From positions 31,126,760 through 31,190,759 of the forward strand of contig NC_090255.1 in assembly GCF_037325665.1 (NCBI RefSeq): a DNA stretch of 64,000 nucleotides. Reading direction: 5' to 3'. Shown here piece after piece: positions 27,491-39,420 of the stretch (within the stretch, counting starts at the first letter, position 1; each line of letters opens with the position of its first letter). The position numbers and the translations under genes are program-made. The notes under the pieces are model-generated. The model saw only the letters and a program-made list of their open reading frames with translations. It was not told the origin of the DNA and ran no database searches. This stretch comes from Littorina saxatilis. Taxonomy: Eukaryota; Mollusca; Gastropoda; Littorinimorpha; Littorinidae.

Positions 27491-27659
27491 GGATCTTTTA
27501 AGTTGCAGGAACCCACTGTTGGTCATCTTCGCAGCGGATGCGGGAGAGCGCATGATAATAATTTAAAATACAATAAAAGTCCTGACTTTGGTGGGACAGG
27601 TCATATACAGGCCTGTCGCTTCAATGTCTTTTCCACTCTTAGTGGCTTGTTAAAATGAT

Positions 27660-29403
27660 AAAACAACTGAGTCTGTAGGTGATCAGTGTTGGGGCAGCCC
27701 TGATGACGGCAGTCTCAGCGCTGAAGATGCTGCGCTGGCTGGCTGGGCTGGTCGTGCTGGAAGGTCTGCGTCACTCAGCTGATTCCACACTGTGACTGTC
27801 CGTACGAAGAAGGAGTTCTTGTACTGGTCTGTCTTGCAGGTGGGGATGCGAAAGCCTTGTGTGTTGTTGACAGCCTGCCGCTCGATGATATTGCTGCTTT
27901 CATACCCCTGGAACCTTGTGGGGATGACTCTCCGTCGTCTGTAACGCGGGGGTGAGAAACTTGTCTGGAGGGAGTGCGGGGATCAGGCCCTCAGAGATCC
28001 TGTTGAGGAAGTTGAGGCGTAACTGCCTGCGGCGCTCTTCCAGTGGGGGGTGGGGGGGGGGGAGGTTCAGGTTCTTCAGCATGTCGCTGACGCAGCCCGG
28101 GCTTCTCGACTTGTAGTCTCGCGTGATAAAGCGGGCTGCTTGGCGCTGAACTCTCTCCAGCCTCTCGATGTCCCGCCGGAGGTAAGGGTCCCACACGGTA
28201 GCTCCATACTCCAGCGTGGATCGGACGAGTGTTATGTACGCCAGGCGCCTGCACTCCTGTGGGCAGTTCCGGAGATTCCGGCGTAGGAAGCCCACAGTTG
28301 ATCCAGCTTTGCGGCAGATGTTAGAGATGTGGGAAGACCAATTTAGGTCGTCGGAGAGTAGTAGAAGAATAAGAATAAGAATAAGAATACTTTATTATCT
28401 CATAGAGAAATTCAGGCGTGGTACATAACAATAATACAAACAGGACATTGTTTTTACATTAGACATATAGCACTATATAACAGGGCAGGTTATAAACACA
28501 CCTCCCACATACCTCTCTGGCCATTCCTTGCATTGTGCTTACGCATTCAGTCATGAACACATCCATGTCTCACTTACACATGCACACATGGACATTCTTA
28601 TACGCTCAACTTACCCATTCACACATGGACATTCGACCACGCTCCACTTACACATTCTTATACGCTCCACTTACACATTCACACATGGGCATTCTTATAT
28701 GCTCCACTCACACATTCCCACATGGACATTCGACTACGCCCACTTACACATTCCCGCATGGACATCTTTAAAGCACTGCGCTTACATATTCTCGCACACC
28801 TACGCGTAGTAGTACTCCAAGGTAGGGGTTGTGTTGGACCTGCTGGAGGATGAGGTTATCCAGGCTGTATAAGTAGGACGATTTGCTTCTGGTGGAGAGG
28901 ATGTAGCACTTTAGCGCGTTAAAGCGCATGCCCCACTTCTTGGCCCAGATCTCCAGCTGTTTGAGGTCTGCCTGCAGGGTAAGGTGGTCTTGGAAGGTGT
29001 GGATCTCCCGGTACAGCAAGCAGTCATCTGCGAAGAGTCGTACTGTTGACTTCGCAGATCCAGGAAGGTCATTGATGTGGCACAGGAACATCAGGGGTCC
29101 TAAATCAGTGCCTGATAGGACTGCCGCTTCTTCGGACGCTTCACCCTCCACTACCACTCTCATCGTCCGCTTTGTTAGGAAATTCGTCAGCCACACGTGG
29201 ATAGGCCCTCGTACCCCATAGTGGTCCATCTTCTGTAGTAGTCTACCATGGGGAACCGTGTCGAAGGCCTTGCTAAAATCCTGAAATTCTGAAATACATT
29301 TTAGAGGGTTATCAGGGACAACAACATGTGACACATTATACTTGAATTCCCGGAAATGTAATGGATTACCAGCTACATCATGTTTTCTGTTTATACATGA
29401 CAT
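27660..29403 (-). mobile_element. CR1/Jockey-like LINE fragment (reverse transcriptase)
   Basis: Minus strand. The palm is seen at 29290-28830: DFSKAFDTVPHGRLLQKM, then LGPLMFLCHINDLPGSA and VRLFADDCLLYR (FADD catalytic box). The C-terminal part runs from 28295: GFLRRNLRNCPQECRRLAYI, TLVRSTLEYGATVWDPY, RLERVQRQAARFI, ending near 27780 with NSFFVRTVTVWNQLSD. The SGVPQG box has lost residues (SGTDLGPL). The thumb is split by an insertion at about 28345-28815. No 5' half. A dead 5'-truncated copy. Confidence 0.85.
28345..28815. mobile_element. insertion in the LINE: SINE/LINE tail plus minisatellite
   Basis: Starts with (AATAAG)n and TACTTTATTATCTCATAGAG, the reversed 3' tail of a short element, followed by a degenerate tandem array at 28570-28800 built on CACTTACACATTCACACATG and GGACATTCTTATACGCTC. 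Confidence 0.6.
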
Positions 29404-29511
29404 GGCAGAAAACGAAATGTGTACATGACAGATAAGGATGATAAGTGTTTATGTTACCTATTTGTGGAATAGCTCTTCTTGTGTTTTTGTTGGTGTTTGT
29501 TTTAATTTGGT

Positions 29512-29815
29512 ATAAGGCCAAAAACAAAATAGGTGTTTTTAAGGTAACATAGCCCCAAAAAATAGGGTAGGAAGGTAGGCAATCACTTTATTTTTTTAAA
29601 CTTTTTTTTCTAATGTGTACAAATTAAACCTACTTGACAGGGAAATAAGTGTGCGACTCGAGCGCTTTCGCTTTCATTGCGTTTTCTGCACTCGTTTTCT
29701 TGTTTTTGGGTGTTTTTTTTGACAAATGTAATAAAAAGTTATAGGGTCGGCCCCCTAAAAATAGGGTAGGTCGGGTTACCGTAACCACACCAATTTTTTT
29801 TTTTTAGGCCTAACT
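29512..29815. mobile_element. AGGCC...GGTAAC MITE family, copy 2
   Basis: Reverse-orientation copy of 25293-25590, including the internal block CTAATGTGTACAAATTAAAC. Confidence 0.8.
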
Positions 29816-30568
29816 AATACCTGCAGAAAGTAGTCAGTCATGAGTCACAGACCCCACCTTGTTATTTTTTGGACCCCCTGATTTAAAGCTCCCCTCCCTC
29901 TTTTAAGACCTTGCTTTTTCCGATTTTTCTGTACATAACCTCTGTAAATGTATATATCTTCTTTAAAGGTCCTTGTCTACATTTTTATATCGAAATCGCC
30001 ATTTGACCATTAAAATGCAGAGTCTATTATCTACAATGATCAACAATACACCCCCTTTCGATCAGGAAAGACGAAGCCAGTGTAGCCGTTTGAAAATTTA
30101 TTGTAGTATTCCAGCGTAGTACTCATAGTAGGATATCCTTATTTGGAAAATGCCAAGCGCAAAACTCCTCTCAAATCCAGTGCATTTCGTGCGTTTATAA
30201 AAAAGCGTGGACAGCTCTCCAGTGTCAAACTGTTGCTGCACTTGTTTGGGCGTGGCTATAAGCATTAAGTGACATGAATTTGATTGGTCAGTATTTTTAG
30301 GCAAAGCACATGTTCTCAGCAAACAGAAAACAAAATATTGGAAGCGTGAGTCACGCTACCCAAAAATAAAATCTTTTTTTTCATATTTTTTTTTCTATAA
30401 CTTTTTTCCCCATGGTTCGTTCATCATCTGACATAACTTTTTAGCGAAATCTAACCATAAGATTGTTGAAAAAAAGCAAAAATGTAGACGACCACCTTTA
30501 AGACTCCCTCGTTTTAAGACTAACTTTTCTCAGATTGTGTACATTGTACTAATAATGTTTGATTACAG
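29816..30568 (+). other. flank/5' intron of the CHHC gene
   Basis: No coding sequence. Ends in a splice acceptor (GTTTGATTACAG, to 30568), so an untranslated first exon probably lies here or further left. Confidence 0.4.
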
Positions 30569-30695
30569 AGTCAGAATGGAACTTGCAAAGGAGTTCGTTA
30601 TCAATGACCCGGAAGACTTGTTGGAATGTCCGTACGAATCATCACACATGGTGCGAGCCAAGAGGATGGCCTATCACATAGCCAAATGCCGAGTG
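30569..30695 (+). CDS. CHHC gene exon 1 (start codon, finger 1)
   Basis: Acceptor TTACAG, ATG at 30576, donor GTG|GTAAGT. Encodes [16 protein letters not shown], ends in phase 0. Confidence 0.85.
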
Positions 30696-33600
30696 GTAAG
30701 TCAATTATTTATCTGTGACTATTGGTCAATCCTTTTCCTGTAGCTAGTTTTTCTTGCTTGTTTAACGGGTTTGTAACTGAATGCAGTGGTACTTGTGGTG
30801 AAAGTAAATCAGAAAAAAGTGTCCCTTTGTCGCATGTGTCTTTTTGTGAGAGGGGCATTTATGTTAATATTAAATATTACGAATGTACCAGCTATTGTAT
30901 GAAAGGCATCAATAATTGGGCGGTAACTTCTCACTGGAGGGACCTCACCTTCACACTATTCAGGCATGAAAACTTTCTCTTTTCAGGGGAAATTCCGCCG
31001 GTTTTTTGTCACACTTTCGTTTTTTTTTAAATTTCCGCCGGGAAAAAAAAGAAGACCCCCAAAGAAAGAGGCAAAACGAAAGACGTGGCAAGCGTTACTC
31101 CCGCCACTGCTCAATTGGATAAACCGTAAATTGCCGAGTCCGCAAACGGATCGATTCGAACCTTTCTTCATTTGGCTGCCGCGCTTGAACAAATTTGTCT
31201 CTGTACCAGCCTGCAGATCCAGAAATGGATAGGAGAACAAGTTAGATCTTATTTTGAAAAGGTTAAACAGGAAAAGCGGTCAACTTTTCACTGCTGTTCA
31301 ACACAGGACTTGGTAAATATTTTTATATATGCCCATTTTAAGGCTCAGAAATGCTGCTGTATGTTCCTCTTTTTTCACCTCCGGCTGTTTTCATGCCTGA
31401 CTATTGTTACCCATGTACAGTACTTGAAGATCTGTATAGGGTGTGTTGAAGTGTTTTTACTTGGTTTGTAAAGGGAAACACATAATAATTCAGTCGCTGC
31501 CGCCTGGTGGGTTAAGAGTGGAGATTTTTCCGATCTCCCAGGTCAACTTATGTGCAGACCTGCTAGTGACTTAACCCCCTTCGTGTGTACATGCAAGCAC
31601 AAGACCAAATGCGCACGGAAAAGATCCTGTAATCCATGTCAGAGTTCGGTGGGTTATAGAAACACGAAAATACCCAGCATGCCTCCCCCGAAATCAGCGT
31701 ATGCTGCCTGAATGACAGGGTAAAAACGGTCATACACGTACAAATCCACTCGTGCTAAAAACATGAGTGAACGTGGGAGTCTAAGCCCAAGAACAAAGAA
31801 GAAGAATAATTCATGGTGTGTGAACTTTTTGCTGTGGTTTTTACCTTACTTTTCTGTCCCCTTTGATTTCTGCAATGTGTGCATGTTTGTTTAAAAATAT
31901 GACAGTGTCTTCTCAACAAAAACAAAATGAAAATTTAGTCAAGGATTCTTCTGGATGATCTACTTTCTTCTTAGCCAAAACAAATCTGAGCACTTTTTGG
32001 TGTCAGCATTTAGCAGCTGCCAATGACTTAAAAATAATAACATTGCCGGACATCTTGACAAGTAAACTTGTGGAGTGTGTGAATGAAGAAACCCAATCAC
32101 TGAAGGTGTGTGTGAACTTTGTGTGTGTGAGGGACAGAGAGAGAGACAGACAGACAGACACTAGAGACACACAGAGAGGGAGAGAGTTGAGTTCCCTAAA
32201 ATCTATTGGCATAATGGACTAACAGACTTTTTCAAACAACATAAGTGGGTTCGAACAAATATCACCAGCACACCATCACAAAGACCTTTACTTCCTACTT
32301 CCACCGCTGTGTGCCAACTCAGCATGTGTACAGCCACTCATGCCATCCTGATCATAATTTTTTTCAGCACCATGTGTGTACGGAGATGTCCAGATGCCCA
32401 TACAATGCTTCACACGAAGTCTACACTGTTGAACTCCGGTATCACATGGCTGTGTGTGAGGATAAACAGCGAGTACAAGGGAAAATAGCTCAGGGTAAGG
32501 ATTGATGATACAGTGAAACCTGTCTGTAACCACCACCAAGGGACCAACCAACTGTTGTCCTTATAGATAGGTGGTTGTTATGGAAAGGTAATTATACGGT
32601 GAACCCCGGCCGGGTCATACCTAAGACTTTAAAATTGGCAATCTAGTGGCTGCTCCGCCTGGCGTCTGGCATTATGGGGTTCGTGCTAGGACTGGTTGGT
32701 CCGGTGTCAGAATAATGTGACTGGGTGAGACATGAAGCCTGTGCTGCGACTTCTGTCTTGTGTGTGGCGCACGTTATACGTCAAAGCAGCACCGCCCTGA
32801 TATGGCCCTTCGTGGTCGGCTGGGCGTTAAGCAAACAAACAAACAAACAAAAATTATACGGTGGTCGCCGTTAGTTGTCATTGAGAGGTGGTCGCCAGGG
32901 TAGCTTTGACATATATCTTACACAGCAGTACAACAAATGATAGTTTTGTAAATCTAGCAAAGCCTGAGCAAAACCTCTGACAAACATTGGAGGGGCCAAT
33001 CACCAGTAAGGGGTGTGTCGGAAACATGCTCCTGTCCACGTGTTTCCGACACACCCCTCACTTGTGATTGGCTCCTCCAATGTTTGTCTAAGGTTTTGGC
33101 AAGGGTTTCAAGGGTATTCACTCTTACACAAGCTATGCAAACCCATGTATATTGTATCAAATGGAACAAAGATGCTCTTATCCTAGGCAGGGTTTGACAC
33201 TAGCGGGGGCGGGGGGCGGAACGCCCCAGAGTTTTGTGTTCCGCCCCAAACATTGCCGAAGCTTGGGGCCCACTCCGCCCCAGGATAAATTCCAACAATG
33301 ACAAACCGAAAATTCTAATGCCAGAGCCAATCACTAAAAATCGCCAGTCAAAGTCGTCAATGAAATTTGCGTAATGATCAATGCCGCAGTCAAGAAAAAC
33401 AACAACATTGAAATCGTCGAAGGACAATGCCGCAAGGGAAATAACTCCCAGATTGTGCTCTTTAGCGTGAGAGATAAGTATCGCCTTCAAATGCCAAACG
33501 CAAAATGTGGCGACACATCCCTGATGTAAAAAGACATGGAAATGAAGATGAACAGCCTGGAGAGAAATGAAAAAAGGAGACCGATGCAGCCAAAAGCGCG

Positions 33601-36600
33601 AAGCGCTGTCGTAATTTCAATGTCAAATGGTTGAAAGAATTTCCCTGGCTTCAGTACAATAAAGAAAAACAGACAATGCATTGCCGCCCGTGCAGATCTT
33701 ATAGTTATAGCGGAGGACCACTTGAAAAAAGTGGGGATTCTGAAGGTATATATATATACTTAGCATGAATAAGAGTGGGCCCCAGATTTTTGTTTTCCGC
33801 CCCAGCAATTTTCATCTCCGGGGCCAGTGTGGCCCCAGGCCAAATAAGTTAGTGTCGACCCCTGCTAGGCAATACCTGGACAGAAATGTGATGGCATATA
33901 TAATGGTTTACATGGGAAGAATCCAAAAACTGCCAAATAGATAGACTGTAAATGTAAAATTTTGTTTTGTCAGTAATTAAAGGTACTGAACTTGTCAAAT
34001 CCAGGTGCACGGAGCCCCTGGGGCTTTTAGTCATACCTCAGGCAGCTATCCGTTAGAAGAACTACCAAGTTTCATTGACTTGCACCCAAAGAGTCAAGAA
34101 CTGCGATTTTTTTACGAATTAATTTCGTACTCGGACCCGGCTGGTCTTGGCCTATTTTTGGATCTAAATTTAGATCAGGTAGATCACCACATCATGCACA
34201 AAAAAGACACGTCACTAAAGCAAACTATGTCAGACGTCATCATGAGTTTGTGTAAAACAAAATGGAGGCCGGAATCACTCAGTTGAATCGAACTCCGACC
34301 AAACACCACGTAATAACTAGGTTAATTTATGCACTCGCGTGAACAAGAAACTGTCGAGCTTCACAGATGTCGTCGTTGGGTAGTTTTGGGTTTGTTTTAC
34401 TACCATAGGAGGATTTTTGACTCACATGCGAAGCAAAAGTGAGTCTATGTACTCACCCGAGTCGTCCGTCCGTCCGTCCGGACGTCCGTCCGTAAAACTT
34501 TAACGTTGGATATTTCTTGGACACTATTCAGTCTATCAGTACCAAATTTGGCAAGATGGTGTATGATGACAAGGCCCCAAAAAACATACATAGCATCTTG
34601 ACCTTGCTTCAAGGTCAAGGTCGCAGGGGCCATAAATGTTGCCTAAAAAACAGCTATTTTTAACATTTTTCCCATTTTCTCTGAAGTTTTTGAAATTCAA
34701 TACCTCACCTATATATGATATATAGGGCAAAGTAAGCCCCATCTTTTGATACCAGTTTGGTTTACCTTGCTTCAAGGTCAAGGTCACAGGAGCTCTTCAA
34801 AGTTGGATTGTATACATATTTTGAAGTGACCTTGACCCTGAACTATGGAAGATAACTGTTTCAAACTTAAAAATTATGTGGGGCACATGTTCTGCTTTCA
34901 TCATGAGACACATTTGGTCACATATGATCAAGGTCAAGGTCACTTTGACCCTTATGAAATGTGACCAAAATAAGGTAGTGAACCACTAAAAGTGACCATA
35001 TCTCATGGTAGAAAAAGCCAATAAGCACCATTGTACTTCCTATGTCTTGAATTAACAGCTTTGTGTTGCATGACCTTGGATGACCTTGACCTTGGGTCAA
35101 GGTCACATGTATTTTGGTAGGAAAAATGTGTAAAGCAGTTCTTAGTGTATGATGTCATTGCTAGGTTTAGTTATTTGACCCTGACCCTGAAGGTCAAGGT
35201 CATGTAAAGGTCAAGGTCAAGCATGTGAGTCGTATGGGCTTTGCCCTTCTTGTTGAACTGTAAATGCACTCACCTGCAACAAAAACGCAAAACGAAGGCT
35301 GTGAGCTGCACTATGCCTTTAACGTTCCAATTACCCACCATTCTTGTGTTTTGATTTTACATGGGAAGAATAATATTTTTTACCACGCAGCTAAAACCTG
35401 TAATCCTGGTGTTGATTGATGTTTATACTGTTTCTCCAGAACGCATGGAGGGGGAAGGGGAGGTCAAAGGTTGCATCGAGACTCCGGGATACAGACCCCT
35501 GAATATTTGGGGCGACTCGTGGGAAGATGGTAAGTTTGATCATTTTTATGTGCCCTGTTTCTTCAGTTTTGAGAATGTACCTCAGTCTAGTCATATTGGT
35601 CTTGTAGAAATGTGCTTTTGTCCGGTATATATTCAGCACATACAATGACAGGATTTGTTCATATTCTGGATATGTTAGGGGGATGGGGGGTAGATTAATG
35701 CAGAAAATATTGAAATGACTTGTGTGTTAATTTGTGCTTCTACTCTGATGATTTCAGTTTTGCTGAAGGAACAAAACAATTTCCCTTTGTGAATGATTGC
35801 CTTTTGCAGAGAAAAGTGTGTGTGTGTGTGTGTGTGATTGCATGTGTGTGCATGTGATGTGAATGAGGGTCGGTGTATTTGATGTCACATGTGATTGCAT
35901 TGACTCTTACACTTACAGATACACCAGTGGAGTCTCTTTTCACAAGGGGGAGAGTGGAGCTGAAACAACAACCAAAGCGAGAGGTGGAGCAACCACAGAA
36001 GGAGCAAGGGGAGAGGATGTTGATTTCAGATGCAGAAAAGATTGGGTAAGTAGAAGTTGTGAAAACGCTTTAGTGATCTTGTCATTTTTATTGACTCACA
36101 TGTGAAGCAAAAGTGAGTCTATGTACTCACCCGAGTCGTCCGTCCGTCCGTCCCCCCCCCGTCCGTCCGTCTGGCCGGCCGTCCGGAAAACTTTAACGTT
36201 GGATATTTCTTGGACACTATTCAGTCTATCAGTACCAAATTTGGCAAGATGGTGTATGATGACAAGGCCCCAAAAAACATACATAGCATCTTGACTTTGC
36301 TTCAAGGTCAAGGTCGCAGGGGCCATAAATGTTGTCTAAAAAACAGCTATTTTTCACATTTTTCCCATTTTCTCTGAAGTTTTTGAGATTAAATACCTCA
36401 CCTATATATGATATATAAGGCAAAGTAAGCCCCATCTTTTGATACCAGTTTGGTTTACCTTGCTTCAAGGTCACAGGAGCTCTTCAAAGTTGGATTGTAT
36501 ACATATTTTGAAGTGACCTTGACCCTGAACTATGGAAGATAACTGTTTCAAACTTAAAAATTATGTGGGGCACATGTTCTGCTTTCATCATGAGACACAT

Positions 36601-38565
36601 TTGGTCACATATGATCAAGGTCAAGGTCACTTTGACCCTTATGAAATGTGACCAAAATAAGGTAGTGAACCACTAAAAGTGACCATATCTCATGGTAGAA
36701 AGAGCCAATAAGCACCATTGTACTTCCTATGTCTTGAATTAACAGCTTTGTGTTGCATGACCTTGGATGACCTTGACCTTGGGTCAAGGTCACATGTATT
36801 TTGGTAGGAAAAATGTGTAAAGCAGTTCTTAGTGTATGATGTCATTGCTAGGTTTAGTTATTTGACCTTGACCCTGAAGGTCAAGGTCATGTAAAGGTCA
36901 AGGTCAAGCATGTGAGTCGTATGGGCTTTGCCCTTCTTGTTTATTTATTAAGGAGATTTCTATAGCGCATAACTAAAAGCACTATGTGACGATACCTTCA
37001 TTTTCAGAAAGACCATCTTGTCAGTTTTGCTGAAGTAATGTTGTGATTGATATATCTATTTCAGAATGATAATGTACTCAGCAAAGGTGGGTATTCATTG
37101 ACAGAGAAATACCTCTGCGGAGCAGTACATCTGTCAGGCTTTGACAGTTTTGTTTCTTTTAATGCTTTTAACAGATGCAAAATGTTTAGTCTGACTTCTC
37201 CCGTTTTCTCCTTTTTTGCTGATTTTGATCGTTTCATTTTTGGTGGCTGAAATTTGGCAATTACATCAACATTTTGCGCGATAAAAGTTACTGACTGGGA
37301 CTTGGCTGTTGTGTGTTACTTTTGTGTCAAATGTCCCGTGAAACATCACATCCATTGTGTCAAATGTCCCGTGAAACATCACATCCATTGTGTCAAATGT
37401 CCCGTGAAACATCACATCCATTGTGTCAAATGTCCCGTGAAACATCACATCCATTGTGTGAAATGTCCCGTGAAACATCACATCCATTGTGTCTTGCAGA
37501 CTGACAGGCAGACAGCTACAGAAGCTGTACTTGAAGAGGCAACAAGATCAAGATAAAGAGCAAGCAGCACATAGGTAAGCTCATCTGTTGTCACAAAATA
37601 GCAAAACGTGGCCTGAAACGCAGAAGAATAAAGATAACACAACGAAGTAGAAAGAGGGCACATGTCAATGTGACATGAAAAAAGTATCAGTCCAGTGTGT
37701 ATATAAAAAAAAGGAGGTTGTCTATGTGACTGGCAGACAGCACAGTACAGGTTGTCTACATGATTTTTCAGCTACTATTAGGGAGCAGACTGGCTTTTTC
37801 AGCACATCTAGTTGTTCTATGTAACTGGCACAGATCGACATCAGGGGCGAGTAAAAATTCCACCTGGCTAGTAGAAACCGCCTGGCAACTCGCCCGGCTG
37901 GCTAATGAAATTTCTAGTCAAATGCAATACCTCTTGTTGCACTATCTAGTTTCAAAATGTTGACCAAGTTTTTTTTTAGCCGAGACCAGCTGTGCTACAG
38001 CAGGTCACTCAGAATTGTAGTGACTGTGTATCAACACACTGGAATGCAGGCGTTTGGTCGACGTTACAGGAAGTGACTGAAGCTAACGTGACAGTCTGAG
38101 CGGAATGCGGAATGTAGTGACTGTGTGTACGGATATATTCATACCTGGTCAGATAGAGCCATATGAGTGGGTACCCGTACCTGGGAGACCATGAGTTACT
38201 CGCCCGGCTGGCGAGTTGACATTTTGAGATTTGGCCATCCCTGTGTGCTGTGCAGAAAACCAGCAGTGGAGGAAAAGCTTCGAGTTCCGTCACAGCCGTC
38301 GCAGTCACTGGCCATCCACCATCAACAGCAGCACCGACAGCAGCAAGACATCTACCAGCAGGCTCTCAAAGGGCAGCAGGACAGAGCGCTGGGTGAGTGG
38401 ATGGTCCGCCTTGTCACTACGGTTGAACATCTCTGTTAAGACCTCCAGAAATTCTGGTCTTGAAAGAGAGAGAGAGTCTTAAAATGGGGGTACATTTACA
38501 GAGGTTATGGAGCCAAAAATCTGAAAAGACAGTGATGAAGGAGAGGGAGTCTCAAATGAAGGATC

Positions 38566-38596
<31 letters not shown>

Positions 38597-39361
38597 TCAC
38601 TATACAAAATCATCTGAGCAAGGGTGTGGGTGGAAGCTATATTCTGAAATTCCATCTTAGATGGGCCGATCTATTGCAGTTTCCAGAAACAGGTTACTTT
38701 AACAATGGAACGGTTAATGTGCACAAACAAAGGAAGGGGGGGGGGGGGGGGGGGGGTCGGTGGGGCTTGCGTCAGCAGAAGTGTACTACTCAGACACGGT
38801 TTTAGCTGCGTGGTTGTGCATGATGTGCCACTACTCAAAATTTAAAAGCGTGGGAATTTGTAGTTGTATCTGGGATGTCAGGCTCTGACATGAGTTCCTC
38901 CCCAAAAAGAACATTAACTTCATGTCCCTTGCACTGTTAGTGCTGATCTACCAACGGCATCCCTCTCACAAAAAGCCACCTGCAGTGTAGGGATACTTTT
39001 AGATGATCCTAAAGCTCACCTGTCATCAAAGATGCCACTATGTATTCATTTTTGGCTCACGTAAGTGTAGCCTATGCGATCGTAACTTTGTCTGTCTGTG
39101 CGTGCGTGTGTGTGTGTGTGTGTTTGTGCGTGTGTATGTCTGTGGTAGAAACTCTAACATTTGAAGACGTCACATTACATTGACGTCACATTATGACGTA
39201 AGAGGGTTAGACGTCACGCGAAGGAAGTACTGAAAGTCTCGGTCATTATTATTTTGAGCGGGCCGAGACTCTGTTGGCAGTCGTGTCCCTGTAAGTAGGC
39301 TACATGCAGACAGACAGATCTAGATCTAGTGTCTCGCTTTCTTGCACAGTTTCACCTATGC

Positions 39362-39420
<59 letters not shown>

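Larger units (their letters stand above)
30696..32367 (+). other. intron 1 of the CHHC gene
   Basis: Holds the 119-bp segment shared with the ribozyme element (31199-31317) and a SINE (31489-31808). A GC-richer stretch at 30966-31200 has overlapping ORFs that match nothing I know. Confidence 0.7.
32495..35439 (+). other. intron 2 of the CHHC gene
   Basis: Packed with repeats: a MITE with a SINE inside (32510-32910), a hairpin (32966-33107), a hAT-like element (33188-33864) and an ACTCACATG repeat (34420-35255). No further exon seen. Confidence 0.7.

Noticed and set aside
37065-37086. 22-bp micro-exon of the CHHC gene
   Set aside because: Bounded by AG and GT, but including it shifts exon 5 into a closed frame; exon 4 joined directly to exon 5 stays open.
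37254-37556. ORF with [11 protein letters not shown] repeats resembling a metal-binding protein
   Set aside because: Produced by the 33-bp minisatellite; the real exon 5 uses a different frame.
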